Below are positions 42,043-50,267 of a DNA stretch of 64,000 nucleotides, piece by piece. Within the stretch, counting starts at the first letter, position 1. Each line of letters begins with the position of its first letter. The notes beneath the pieces are model-generated. The model did no database searches, had not been told where the DNA came from, and was given only the letters and a program-made list of their open reading frames with translations. The position numbers were made by a program, and so were the translations under genes. The DNA is from Bradyrhizobium agreste. GTDB lineage: Bacteria; Pseudomonadota; Alphaproteobacteria; Rhizobiales; Xanthobacteraceae. Location: assembly GCF_016031625.1 (NCBI RefSeq), contig NZ_JACCHP010000003.1, positions 124,001 to 188,000 of the forward strand, written 5' to 3'.

Positions 42043-44022
42043 TTGCCGAGGAAAGCCCAAGAGCAATTAAAGGTGGTCGCGCGATCGGCCCGGCAGTGTT
42101 GGGACGAATTTGTACGCATTGGTGGTCTTGATGTCGAGCATTACGATGGGGCGGTCGTGGCCGCGCTGGCGAAACGCCTCAATTTAGACCCCACCCAGAA
42201 TATCGGCCCGCAACTCGACCATCAAAGCGTAGCAACCGAAGACTTTATCGACGCCTTGTTTGCGGCCACGGCTACATTCACCGACATGCTAAGCGACTTG
42301 CTGGCCTTCTTCGAGAAGGCCGACGCCTCCTACTCATCGACTGGAGGTCTTAGTGTTGCATTTGACTTCGGAAGCAAGGTCCGAGATATCAAGTTCGACC
42401 TCAAACAGTTCCGAGAATGGGAGTGGCGTTGGGAAGAAGGCAAGCGGTACAGCGTTGAGGGAGTACCAGCCTGGAACCACGATATTCTGCGAGGCCTGGC
42501 TGGCCCTCAACCACGGCCAGAAGCCGCGTCCAAGCCGCTGAGCGAAGCAGCTGAAAGGTGGCTTGTAGAGTATGACGAAGGGCGCTGGCCAGCGGACTTG
42601 CCCAATCAACCAGCGTTCGGGAGTGGTCACTCGGGCCACACGTTGCGTCTCCTCTGGAATCTGTGGTCCCAAATTGTCCAAGCCAGTCGCGATGTCGGTG
42701 ATCTAAGGAGCGCACTCGACACCTTCAAATGGACGCCAACTGGATCGCTCCGATCGATTGGCTTTGATCCGTGGCTCCTAAAGCTGTTGGACGCTGAGGC
42801 GTGGTCGGCACGCGTGCTTCGCAGCATCTTCGATGCCGCCAACGACATCGCTCGACAAGAGCAGTTCGTTCGATCGGTTCAGTCGGTCTTTGATAGTGTT
42901 CCAAAGGTGAAACGCCCGATTGTTGACCGCGTCGCCGTACTTGAAGAATTGCTGTCCTTGCCCGCCTGGAAACGTCGCTCTGAATTGTATTCAGCCTGGG
43001 TCGGCAGCCAAGTAGTGCAATCACTTGGTCCCCATGTAGAGATACATTCGATAGATGGCTGGATACGCTATTCTTTTGGCGGCACTCACTTGGCAACGGC
43101 GAGGCGAACCGACGGGGATCTCCTCTATGTTTGGGCGGAGTTGCGTTCGCCGCTAGAAAATCCAAAAGGCAAGGGCCGCACTCGCGCCATCCAACCAGAC
43201 TACTCCATCCAAAAGGCACCGATCACGTACCCAGAAAGTTCAGTGCTGGTAGTCGAATGCAAACAGTACCTGAAGGCAAGCTCCGCAAATTTTACTGCCG
43301 CCCTGGAAGATTACGCGCGAGGTCGTCCACGAGCAAAAGTCGTGCTGGTGAACCACGGCCAAGCTAGCGATTCCATTCGCGAGCGGCTCAGCCCACATCT
43401 AAGGGACCGAACGGAGATTATTGGTGACTTAAATCCATCTAGTGACGTTGCCCAAGACTCTCTTCGTCAAATTGTTCGCTCGTTGCTGGGAAGCTTCGAG
43501 CGCCCAGTTTCGGCAGCTGACGCCGGGAACCGAAACGACGTCGCGGTCTCGGCACTTTCGGAGCGAACCGGCGCACCGTCGCACTTAGTGGACACTGCCG
43601 GATCGGCTGCTTCTACGTGGGGCAGGATTATCCTGCGCTGGAGCACGCAGCCGCGCGATCTCGACTTGCATGTTTGGTTGACCGACGAGAATGGCGCGGT
43701 GGCAGAGATCAGTTACGAAAATTCCGGCACGCTTGCATCTTCGCCGTGGGCAACTCTCTACCAGGATTGCAGGGAAGGCAGCGGTCCTGAGATTGTTGCT
43801 ATTGGGCAGCCGCGTGGGGTTCGTTGCGCTGTTTTCAATTATTCCTGCGAGAAGCCGCTCGCTGAGAGTGGCGCCATCCTAGAGATAACGCTCGGTACGA
43901 TCAGGATGAGTTTGCATTGCCCGAGCGAGGGCAGGGGAAGGTGGTGGGTGGGATTCGAGTATCGAACGAACTCTAGCGATGTCGTGGTTTACGACAGAAT
44001 TGGCCAAAGTCCTAACTTTTAA
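42043..44022 (+). CDS. PD-(D/E)XK nuclease-like protein with YfaP-like C-terminal domain, unknown role
   Basis: About 659 residues. The N-terminal 330 residues are helical and unrecognised. A nuclease-like core follows: IQPDYSI with Asp386 and VVECKQY with Glu405 and Lys407, the D...ExK pattern of restriction-type enzymes. The last 130 residues contain QPRDLDLHVWLTDENG, the DLDLHV motif of YfaP-like beta-sandwich domains. The start is uncertain: TTG 42043 has AGGGGG upstream, while GTG 42016 is open in frame. G+C is visibly lower than in the flanks. The next gene starts 16 bases later, so the two form an operon. The pair resembles a defence module, but I know no named match. Confidence 0.7.
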   Translation: MPRKAQEQLKVVARSARQCWDEFVRIGGLDVEHYDGAVVAALAKRLNLDPTQNIGPQLDHQSVATEDFIDALFAATATFTDMLSDLLAFFEKADASYSSTGGLSVAFDFGSKVRDIKFDLKQFREWEWRWEEGKRYSVEGVPAWNHDILRGLAGPQPRPEAASKPLSEAAERWLVEYDEGRWPADLPNQPAFGSGHSGHTLRLLWNLWSQIVQASRDVGDLRSALDTFKWTPTGSLRSIGFDPWLLKLLDAEAWSARVLRSIFDAANDIARQEQFVRSVQSVFDSVPKVKRPIVDRVAVLEELLSLPAWKRRSELYSAWVGSQVVQSLGPHVEIHSIDGWIRYSFGGTHLATARRTDGDLLYVWAELRSPLENPKGKGRTRAIQPDYSIQKAPITYPESSVLVVECKQYLKASSANFTAALEDYARGRPRAKVVLVNHGQASDSIRERLSPHLRDRTEIIGDLNPSSDVAQDSLRQIVRSLLGSFERPVSAADAGNRNDVAVSALSERTGAPSHLVDTAGSAASTWGRIILRWSTQPRDLDLHVWLTDENGAVAEISYENSGTLASSPWATLYQDCREGSGPEIVAIGQPRGVRCAVFNYSCEKPLAESGAILEITLGTIRMSLHCPSEGRGRWWVGFEYRTNSSDVVVYDRIGQSPNF

Positions 44023-44038
44023 GCTGGAGGTATTGGTG

Positions 44039-44947
44039 ATGTTGCCATCGGCGGAGTTTTGCGAAATTTTGCGGCAGGTTTCCGCGGCCCAAATTGGCCC
44101 GCTTAGTGACGCGATTGATCGATTGTTCGCGGGTTCGGCGACTGACGTGACTGCACACACCCGACCTACATGGGTTTCGGTGTCCGAAGAAGGTCTTCCC
44201 GCCTTTGAGTTCGACTCTGAATTCAAGAGCTATAAGGACTCCAACCACATTTTTGCGGATTTCCTCGGCGGAGTGACATTGCCGCGCCCGTTCGTAGTCC
44301 ATTTGTCTTGGGCGAACGCACCGGGAGCCCGCGTTACTCTTATCCCTGAGAGGGACATTCCGATAATTGCACTTGGAAAGCCATACTCCCTTGCTGATGT
44401 CGTCGGTGCCATTAGCTACGTGCTTCAACAGCAAAATGTGACCGTCGTGTCACCCTGGTTTCGCGGCAAGCTAAGAACATATGGAATTGATCCAGACGAT
44501 CCATCGTTCAAAAACATCGTCGCGTTGCCGGTCGACTTTGCACGATGGCTTCAACAAAACCGTTCGCAGCTTGGGAAGCGAACGATCCTGGTTAAGGAGG
44601 ATAGAGTTGACGCGGAAGCAATTGCCGATGAACTTCAGATCGCGCCAGAAGGACGAGCCATTATTGCCCGCTACTCGCCGGATGAATTGCGCTGCGACGT
44701 CGGGGTGGATTCTAAGCGCGAGATTGTACCAGTTTCCAGAGTGTCTACGTTCTTGCGCGCCGGATCTCTTCGTAACATCGCAGTTGTTGTATCGGCTCAT
44801 GACGAAGAGTTTTGGAGCAAATTACCACCAAACGCGTTTGAGAACATTGATACCGTTCTGGTGGCTGCCGATCCAGAAGCTGTCAGTTGGCTGCCACGAC
44901 TGAGCCCCTTTTCGGAGTTCAACTGCTTGCGACGGGTCCCAAACTGA
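44039..44947 (+). CDS. Unknown protein, partner of the nuclease-like gene
   Basis: A 302-residue protein from ATG 44039 with GGAGG eight bases upstream; GTG 44036 is an alternative. I do not recognise any family. It has no membrane segment or clear catalytic motif. The middle part (ALGKPYSLADVVGAISYVLQ, then KRTILVKEDRVDAEAIADEL) looks like an alpha/beta fold. Low G+C and tight spacing tie it to the nuclease-like gene, suggesting one transferred two-gene unit. Confidence 0.7.
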   Translation: MLPSAEFCEILRQVSAAQIGPLSDAIDRLFAGSATDVTAHTRPTWVSVSEEGLPAFEFDSEFKSYKDSNHIFADFLGGVTLPRPFVVHLSWANAPGARVTLIPERDIPIIALGKPYSLADVVGAISYVLQQQNVTVVSPWFRGKLRTYGIDPDDPSFKNIVALPVDFARWLQQNRSQLGKRTILVKEDRVDAEAIADELQIAPEGRAIIARYSPDELRCDVGVDSKREIVPVSRVSTFLRAGSLRNIAVVVSAHDEEFWSKLPPNAFENIDTVLVAADPEAVSWLPRLSPFSEFNCLRRVPN

Positions 44948-45046
44948 CCTGAGAAGGGCTGCTGGCCGCTCGGGGCGGGGTAGGTCCTCCATGCACCCTA
45001 CGGGCGTCAACGGGTGGTGCCATAATTATTCCTGAGCAGGAGAAGC

Positions 45047-45306
45047 GTAAGCGTCGTTTCGCTTCCACCTTCTTGCGGCGCATGGGATAGGCGAGTGTCA
45101 CGATCTCTTTGAAAGGATCAACTTGTGTCTATGCTTGACGGATATGCTGAAGTCAGACGTGACGGCGCGCCTACTGGAAATGATCACGGAGACGGGACAC
45201 CGCCATTGGTTCTCCAAGGACGATAAGGCCCGGATCGTCGAGGATACGCTGGTACCAGGCTCGGTCGTTTCCGAGATTTACCCGGCGGCACGGGCTGACT
45301 ACACAA
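45047..45306 (+). mobile_element. IS66-family remnant: left-end motif and tnpA N-terminus
   Basis: From ATG 45144 the frame reads MLKSDVTARLLEM, then RHWFSKDDKARIVEDTLVPG and SVVSEI, which matches the start of IS66 TnpA helix-turn-helix proteins. After about residue 54 the similarity stops (the rest of the frame to 45395 is unrelated), so the gene is broken. GTAAGCG at 45047-45053, about 95 bases upstream, fits the IS66 terminal repeat start. No TnpB or TnpC follows. Confidence 0.65.
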
Positions 45307-45376
45307 CAAGTGTTCACCTGGCCGGCAAGCACGCCGGTTGCCGACGCCGACGGCTGAGCGAAGGTCCCCAAAGGCT

Positions 45377-45646
45377 TCAGCAGTCGATGGACTGACATTC
45401 TGGGCAGGTATCGCCGATCGAGGCTAGCACGTCCTGGATTTCGGCCACCGCATCGTCCGGCGACAGCCCAGCCGGAGGATTGTGGGTCGCAATGTCGATT
45501 GCTCGGTCGCGCGCGTGAGGGTCGGCACGGTCCTGCATCCAGCCATGCTCCTCGAATTCGCGAATAGCGCCAGCGTCCTGCAGCACCGAGATTGCCCAAC
45601 CTTGCAGCGTCCGAATTGCAGGTCGTCGTTCCTTGGTCATCAGCAT
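45377..45646 (-). CDS. Conserved small hypothetical protein
   Basis: About 89 residues from ATG 45646 (MLMTKERRPAIRTLQGW); a second ATG is at 45640. It contains ISVLQDAGAIREFEEHGWMQ and RDRAIDIATHNPPAGLSPDD and ends with CPECQSIDC, a small cysteine cluster. The longer frame to 45721 is less likely. It reads like a small soluble protein common in Bradyrhizobium-type genomes, but I cannot name a function. It lies next to the SRAP gene on the same strand. Confidence 0.65.
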   Translation of the reverse strand: MLMTKERRPAIRTLQGWAISVLQDAGAIREFEEHGWMQDRADPHARDRAIDIATHNPPAGLSPDDAVAEIQDVLASIGDTCPECQSIDC

Positions 45647-45769
45647 TGAGAGCGTCTCCTGGCGGGGAATCCTTCCACCGTCCTGCTCGTTCCGAGCGTT
45701 TAGCACGGGGCAGGGATTCACAAACGGCAGGGCTGAGGCTTGTCGACGTGTTCCGCGCCACCCTGGAGA

Positions 45770-46492
45770 CTAAGCCGCCGGCGCGGCGTCTTCCTTCACG
45801 CCGCGCGCGACGATTTGCAGGGTGCCGTCTGGAAGCGGCCGTTGCAGCTTCAAGGCTTCCTCCGTAGGAGCCGTCATCCAGATCTCGACCTCTTCGGGCG
45901 TGGTCAGGATCACTGGCATCGCCTTCGGGTGGATGGCGAATACTTCGGCATTCGCTTCCGTTGTTAGGAATGCATAGAGGTCATTGGTGGTCTCGCCTTC
46001 CTTGACCTTTCTGACCGACGTCCAGTTGGCCCAGATGCCCGCGAAGCAGGCGAGGGGACGGCTATCGTCGAGAGCGAACCAGATGTCGCCGCCTTCGGCC
46101 TTGTTGAACTCGCTGAACGAGTTGAATGGCACGATGCAGCGATTCTCGATGCCCAGCCAGCGCGTCCAGTGCTTGCTTTTTACGTTGCGAATGTTGGTCG
46201 TGCCACTATCGGGCTCCATCCGGAGCAATTCCTTGAAATCGACGGTCTTGCCCTTGGCTTGCAGCTTCTCCGCACGCTTCTTCGTCGCGTCCATCAATGC
46301 TTTCGAGGATGACGGCATGCCCCAGCGCGCGGTTGCCAGCACCCGGCCCTCGGGGCCGTTCCGGACGATCGGCGCATTGTAGTCCGGAAACACGCCGGGC
46401 ATCGGCGCGAGGTTGCCGACGTACTGGTTGACCACGCGGAACAGCGCGCTGATGGCGGCCTGGTTCGTGGTGATTGAATAGAGATTGCACAT
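45770..46492 (-). CDS. SRAP-family (YedK/HMCES-like) abasic-site shielding protein
   Basis: A 240-residue SOS-response-associated peptidase-like protein. The catalytic Cys2 (MCNLYS) forms a covalent link with abasic sites in single-stranded DNA. Asn100 in TNIRN, Glu128 in PFNSFSEF and His188 in IHPKAMPVIL complete the conserved site. It protects stalled forks and is self-released by peptidase chemistry. It lies near Ku, so this stretch holds two DNA-damage genes. No LexA box was recognised upstream. Confidence 0.92.
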   Translation of the reverse strand: MCNLYSITTNQAAISALFRVVNQYVGNLAPMPGVFPDYNAPIVRNGPEGRVLATARWGMPSSSKALMDATKKRAEKLQAKGKTVDFKELLRMEPDSGTTNIRNVKSKHWTRWLGIENRCIVPFNSFSEFNKAEGGDIWFALDDSRPLACFAGIWANWTSVRKVKEGETTNDLYAFLTTEANAEVFAIHPKAMPVILTTPEEVEIWMTAPTEEALKLQRPLPDGTLQIVARGVKEDAAPAA

Positions 46493-46495
46493 TCG

Positions 46496-46945
46496 TCACG
46501 TCTCGGGAGAAGCGGGGCGGGGATGGTGCGCGAGCTGTAGCAATGTCGCGCCAGGGCGGCGTCCCGCCTTAGCACATTTGTTGCAGCGGAGCCTGCCAGA
46601 CAGGTCATGGACAAAGGTGGTGGAGGCGTGCGGCAATACAGCCAGATCCACGTCGCGTCGCGTCTTGCAGCGCGAGCACTGGATCTCAAGCCAAGGGTAG
46701 CCGCCGTTGATCGCTTGGTCGATGGTCGGCGAGGGATCGATCGGCTCGCCGTTTGCCCACATGCGCTCGTTCCAGCTTTCGCACAGGAGGCAGTCGGCCT
46801 GTCTGATCAGAGCTTCACCCTCAACGCGAGCCGCAGCGGACTTCGCGGCCAGAATGGTGGTCATCGCACGCGCCTTGCCGAGCTCCTTGCCAAGGGCTTT
46901 GCGGTCGCCGCCGGATAGCGGCGTCGGATGATGCTTCGGAGCCAT
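46496..46945 (-). CDS. Hypothetical protein with zinc-binding-like cysteines
   Basis: About 149 residues from ATG 46945 (MAPKHHPTPLSGG). It has Cys pairs ADCLLCESW near residue 53, IQCSRCKTRRD near 90 and RCNKCAKAGRR near 120, which could bind zinc as in small DNA- or RNA-binding proteins. It starts inside the end of the next upstream gene and stops three bases before the SRAP gene starts, so the three are likely one operon. No family name is evident. Confidence 0.65.
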   Translation of the reverse strand: MAPKHHPTPLSGGDRKALGKELGKARAMTTILAAKSAAARVEGEALIRQADCLLCESWNERMWANGEPIDPSPTIDQAINGGYPWLEIQCSRCKTRRDVDLAVLPHASTTFVHDLSGRLRCNKCAKAGRRPGATLLQLAHHPRPASPET

Positions 46946-46959
46946 GCGAGGGAGTGCGG

Positions 46960-47361
46960 TCAAACCGGCCCGAAGGCTGGCCAACAGCCGTCTTCCTCAT
47001 GGCGGCCAGTTCGGTTCTGGCAGGTGTTGTCCAGCAATCGCTGCGCGACCTCCTTCCAGATCGCGTGCTGCCCGTACAGTCGAACCGCGTCGGCTTTCTG
47101 GATCTCAACAATGCGCTCGCACCTGCGGCAGGAAACGCGCAGGACGTACTGCGGGAGCTCCGACAGCCGGAGCCCTGCGTTCCGTCCCACCGGCTTGGTG
47201 TCAGCCGGCACTTCGTCCAGAACGGCCTGCCAATATTCCTCCGGCATCTCATCCTGCGGACCGGGCTGGCGCTCCTGTCCGACGGACCTACCCCTTGATG
47301 TTGCTAGCTTTTCCATCTGTTTCGGGGTGGGCATCCGCCAACTCGCAGGTCGATCGCTCAT
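46960..47361 (-). CDS. Conserved hypothetical protein
   Basis: A 133-residue protein beginning MSDRPASWRMPTPKQMEKLA. The segment YVLRVSCRRCERIVEIQKAD has a Cys pair and resembles the zinc-binding part of the adjacent small protein. It ends CQNRTGRHEEDGCWPAFGPV. It heads the operon that includes the Cys-rich protein and the SRAP gene. I do not recognise it beyond this. Confidence 0.65.
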   Translation of the reverse strand: MSDRPASWRMPTPKQMEKLATSRGRSVGQERQPGPQDEMPEEYWQAVLDEVPADTKPVGRNAGLRLSELPQYVLRVSCRRCERIVEIQKADAVRLYGQHAIWKEVAQRLLDNTCQNRTGRHEEDGCWPAFGPV

Positions 47362-47501
47362 GACGGGAATTAGAACATAAAGAGAACAAAAGTCGAGTCC
47401 GAGAAAGGACGATGGTTGAAAATTTTGGGGCAGGAGGTGTCGGAACCAGCCGCGTTAGATCGTCTTGAATCCAAGCCGCCCCCTAACGGAGTTCTGCGTA
47501 C

Positions 47502-48428
47502 ATGGCCCCCCGCGCCAATTGGAAAGGCTTCCTGCGCCTATCTCTCGTGACCTGTCCCGTGGCTCTGTATCCCGCGACTTCCGAGTCCGAGAAGATCTCG
47601 TTCAATCAGCTCAATCGGCAGACGGGGCACCGGATCAAGTATCTCAAGGTCGACGCTGACACCGGAGACGAGGTGCCCAACGAGGACATCGTCAAAGGCT
47701 ACGAACTCGAAAAGGGTCAGTACATTGAGGTCACCAAAGAAGAGCTCGAGGAGCTCGCCCTGGAATCAACGCGAACCATTGAGATCGACGAGTTCGTTGA
47801 CAAATCGGACATCGACCCGCGCTACCTGATCCGCCCATACTATTTACGACCGGATGGCAAGGTCGGGCACGACGCTTTCGCAGTGATCCGCGAGACCATT
47901 CGCGAGATGAACAAAGTCGCCATCGGCCGCGTAGTACTCACCAATCGCGAGCACATCATTGCACTCGAGCCCATGGACAAGGGGCTGGTGGGAACGCTGC
48001 TGCGATACCCCTATGAGGTCCGCAGCGAACAGGAGTACTTCGACGAGATCCAGAACGTCAAAGTCACGAAAGACATGCTCGACCTCGCCAAGCACATCGT
48101 GAACCAGAAGGCTGGCAATTTCGATCCTGAGAAGTTCGAGGACCACTACGAGAGTGCCCTGATCGAACTGATCAACCAAAAACGTGCCGGCAAGGTGATC
48201 CGGCCGAAGGAGCGGCCGAAAGGCGAGAACGTCGTCGATCTCATGGAGGCGCTGCGACAGAGCGTGAGTAGGGAATCCGCTCCAGCGAAGATCGGTAAGC
48301 CCGCCAAGAAGGTGAAGAAGGCTGCTGCTGGCCAGAAGGAAATGTTGATGCCGATCGCCGGAAAGAAACCGGCAAAGGAGGCCATCTCCAAGAAGCCGGC
48401 GGCCGGAGCGCGACGTAAATCGGCTTGA
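47502..48428 (+). CDS. ku: Ku protein, non-homologous end joining
   Basis: A 308-residue bacterial Ku. It opens MAPRANWKGFLRLSLVTCPV and has the Ku core (NQLNRQTGHRIKYLKVDADT, then YLIRPYYLRPDGKVGHDAF). The C-terminus beyond residue 255 is Lys/Ala-rich (PAKKVKKAAAG), as in many Ku proteins that use a basic tail for DNA binding. Ku binds double-strand ends and recruits LigD. No ligD gene is in the window. Confidence 0.95.
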   Translation: MAPRANWKGFLRLSLVTCPVALYPATSESEKISFNQLNRQTGHRIKYLKVDADTGDEVPNEDIVKGYELEKGQYIEVTKEELEELALESTRTIEIDEFVDKSDIDPRYLIRPYYLRPDGKVGHDAFAVIRETIREMNKVAIGRVVLTNREHIIALEPMDKGLVGTLLRYPYEVRSEQEYFDEIQNVKVTKDMLDLAKHIVNQKAGNFDPEKFEDHYESALIELINQKRAGKVIRPKERPKGENVVDLMEALRQSVSRESAPAKIGKPAKKVKKAAAGQKEMLMPIAGKKPAKEAISKKPAAGARRKSA

Positions 48429-48471
48429 CGCTCCAGGAGCCATGGCTTGGTTAAATGGCGTTGAAGAAGGC

Positions 48472-48648
48472 CTAGGCGGCAAGATCGAACGATGCGATTA
48501 AGGCACGCACGTCGTTGGCGAGCGCGCGATAGTGTTGGCCCGCCCGCTGGTACAATTCGCGATTACTTCCTTCCGATCGATTAGCGATCAGCTCGCACTC
48601 CGCAGCGAGGTTTTCAAAACGCTCTAACTTGGCTTGGAAGCCACTCAT
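48472..48648 (-). CDS. Small hypothetical protein
   Basis: A 58-residue protein from ATG 48648 (MSGFQAKLERFENLAAEC), with an alternative start four codons upstream. It is helical and includes YQRAGQHYRALANDVRALI. Similar short proteins of unknown role occur in Bradyrhizobium-type genomes. It is convergent with ku. Bases 48661-48899 hold nothing I can support. Confidence 0.6.
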   Translation of the reverse strand: MSGFQAKLERFENLAAECELIANRSEGSNRELYQRAGQHYRALANDVRALIASFDLAA

Positions 48649-48899
48649 TGCTTGCCCCACATGTTACTCAAGGGACGGCGACGATATCCGCCCAACTTGG
48701 TCAGCTCAAACATATTCAGTGCTGCATGTGCGAAGTCTGGTCCTTCCGTCTATCGGCAGTTGCAGATCGCGACGATTGCGACGCCAGTCGGAAAGGCGCC
48801 CATCAAGGAACGAAACAGCGTGGGATTGATGGTCTGCACGTTCATGTCACCACCGCCCCGCAGGAAGCAGGAGCGGGCATTGCCGGTCCGTCGGCAGAG

Positions 48900-49390
48900 T
48901 CACTTCTTCATCATGTGATAGCTGAGCTCGCCAAGGTCGGTGAGATCAGGCGCCTTCCAGCCGTCAAGGTCGTATTCGGCCATGCAGTCGTCGGCAAAGC
49001 CCTTAAAGCGGTCGGTATTGCCGGAAGCCTGCGCGCCGAACAGGCAATAGCGGCGGATTTCTTCGGTCGAGCCGCCATAGTTGATCTCGTAGAGCTCGTG
49101 ACGGCCGCCGAATTCGCTGCCGATACAGTCCCACAATAATTTTAGCAGCTTGACGCGCTCCTCAGCCTTATAGCCATTGGAGCCGCGTAGATAGCGATCG
49201 AGACAAGGGCGGAGCTCGCCGTTCTTGAAATCGCTGGAATGGCTGTTGAGATAGATCAGGCCCGATGCGACCGTCTGTTCGATCAGATACTTCACCTTGG
49301 TGTAGGCCATGGTGGCGATGATCTGGTAGGCGACACCGCCTTGGCGGGGGCTTACACGATGGACAACGATCTGTTCTAGAATACCATCCC
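48900..49390 (-). pseudogene. C-terminal fragment of 4-hydroxyphenylacetate 3-monooxygenase (HpaB-like)
   Basis: The minus-strand frame keeps about the last 140 residues of an HpaB/PvcC-type flavin-dependent hydroxylase. Diagnostic stretches are [36 protein letters not shown] and [15 protein letters not shown]. The full enzyme is near 500 residues and its N-terminal two thirds are absent; the sequence before [14 protein letters not shown] is unrelated. It should be inactive. The break lies next to a divergent gene at 49409, suggesting a rearrangement. Confidence 0.75.
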
Positions 49391-49408
49391 GTTCTTTCGG
49401 AGATTCGC

Positions 49409-49927
49409 ATGGCATTCGGGCCCCGTGTTCTGGAGCTGCAGCAAGCTCTCAATTCTTACGGCGAAACGTCTGTTCGCAATTACCGTTTGCTCCATAAGTT
49501 CGGCGACGAAGTGGTCTATGGCCTCGCGGCCTATCTGGGCGAGGGCGCACGCGTACACGGTGTGCCGCCGGAGGGCGAGTGGAGACCCGAGGCAGGCGAT
49601 TACCACGACGCGAAGTTCAGCACCTATCACCGCGGTATAATTGTGATCGAGCCCATCCTGATGGGTGTGGGTCTTCGCATTCCCCATTCCAAAGATTCTG
49701 GAGGCTTCTGGATGCGAGTGGTTGTGGAGATGGAGTTGGCTCGGGAAGTGATCGCAGTCCAAATCCACGACGGCAAGGGTGTCGGCGGAATCTCCATCGA
49801 CTACACCACGCAGGATGTTGAGCGGGTGCAGGAAGCGATCTTCGAATGCGCGCGAGAGGTGCTGACAAACCCGGTACGGTCGGTGAGAGGCGCCAACCGT
49901 ATAGGCTTCATCGACGAGAATACTTAA
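49409..49927 (+). CDS. Unknown protein
   Basis: A 172-residue protein with GGAG eight bases before ATG 49409. It is composed of helical start [16 protein letters not shown] followed by beta-rich segments ([40 protein letters not shown]). No signal peptide, cysteine cluster or known motif. A terminator-like hairpin lies about 150 bases downstream. I do not recognise the family. Confidence 0.65.
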   Translation: MAFGPRVLELQQALNSYGETSVRNYRLLHKFGDEVVYGLAAYLGEGARVHGVPPEGEWRPEAGDYHDAKFSTYHRGIIVIEPILMGVGLRIPHSKDSGGFWMRVVVEMELAREVIAVQIHDGKGVGGISIDYTTQDVERVQEAIFECAREVLTNPVRSVRGANRIGFIDENT

Positions 49928-50075
49928 GCGTCGGCCTGGCCGAATTGGGTTCACTTAGAAGAGTTTGACGAAGCGGAGCACGGTCGCTGCGCCGCGGTGT
50001 AGCCGAATATACGATCGCCAACCTGGATGACGGCTCAATAGGTAAAGCGGACAAAGGTCCGGTAGAAATGAAAAC

Positions 50076-50098
50076 CCCGCCGTCGTCGGCGGGATTTT
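50076..50098 (+). terminator. Rho-independent terminator
   Basis: CCCGCCG and CGGCGGG form a perfect 7-base stem around loop TCGT, followed by ATTTTG on the plus strand, with AAAA before it for the minus strand. It lies 150 bases after the 49409 gene and 170 bases after the minus-strand ATPase end, so it can serve either side. The rest of 49928-50267 looks empty. Confidence 0.8.
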
Positions 50099-50267
50099 GT
50101 TTGTCTCGGACTAGGTGACCAAAAGGCCTCACCGCCAGTTTTGATCGTATGATAGAGACGGGTCTGCCGCCAGAACCTGCTTCAGGTGAAGTAAATCGGT
50201 GCTTCGGATGACGCCGATGGGCGCATGTTTGCGACACGCCGTCTCGTCGCTGATCAGGCCCGAGCGA

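Noticed and set aside
48648..49139. Plus-strand open frame of about 160 codons
   Set aside because: Its larger part is antisense to the clearly homologous HpaB fragment and shows no motif or ribosome site.
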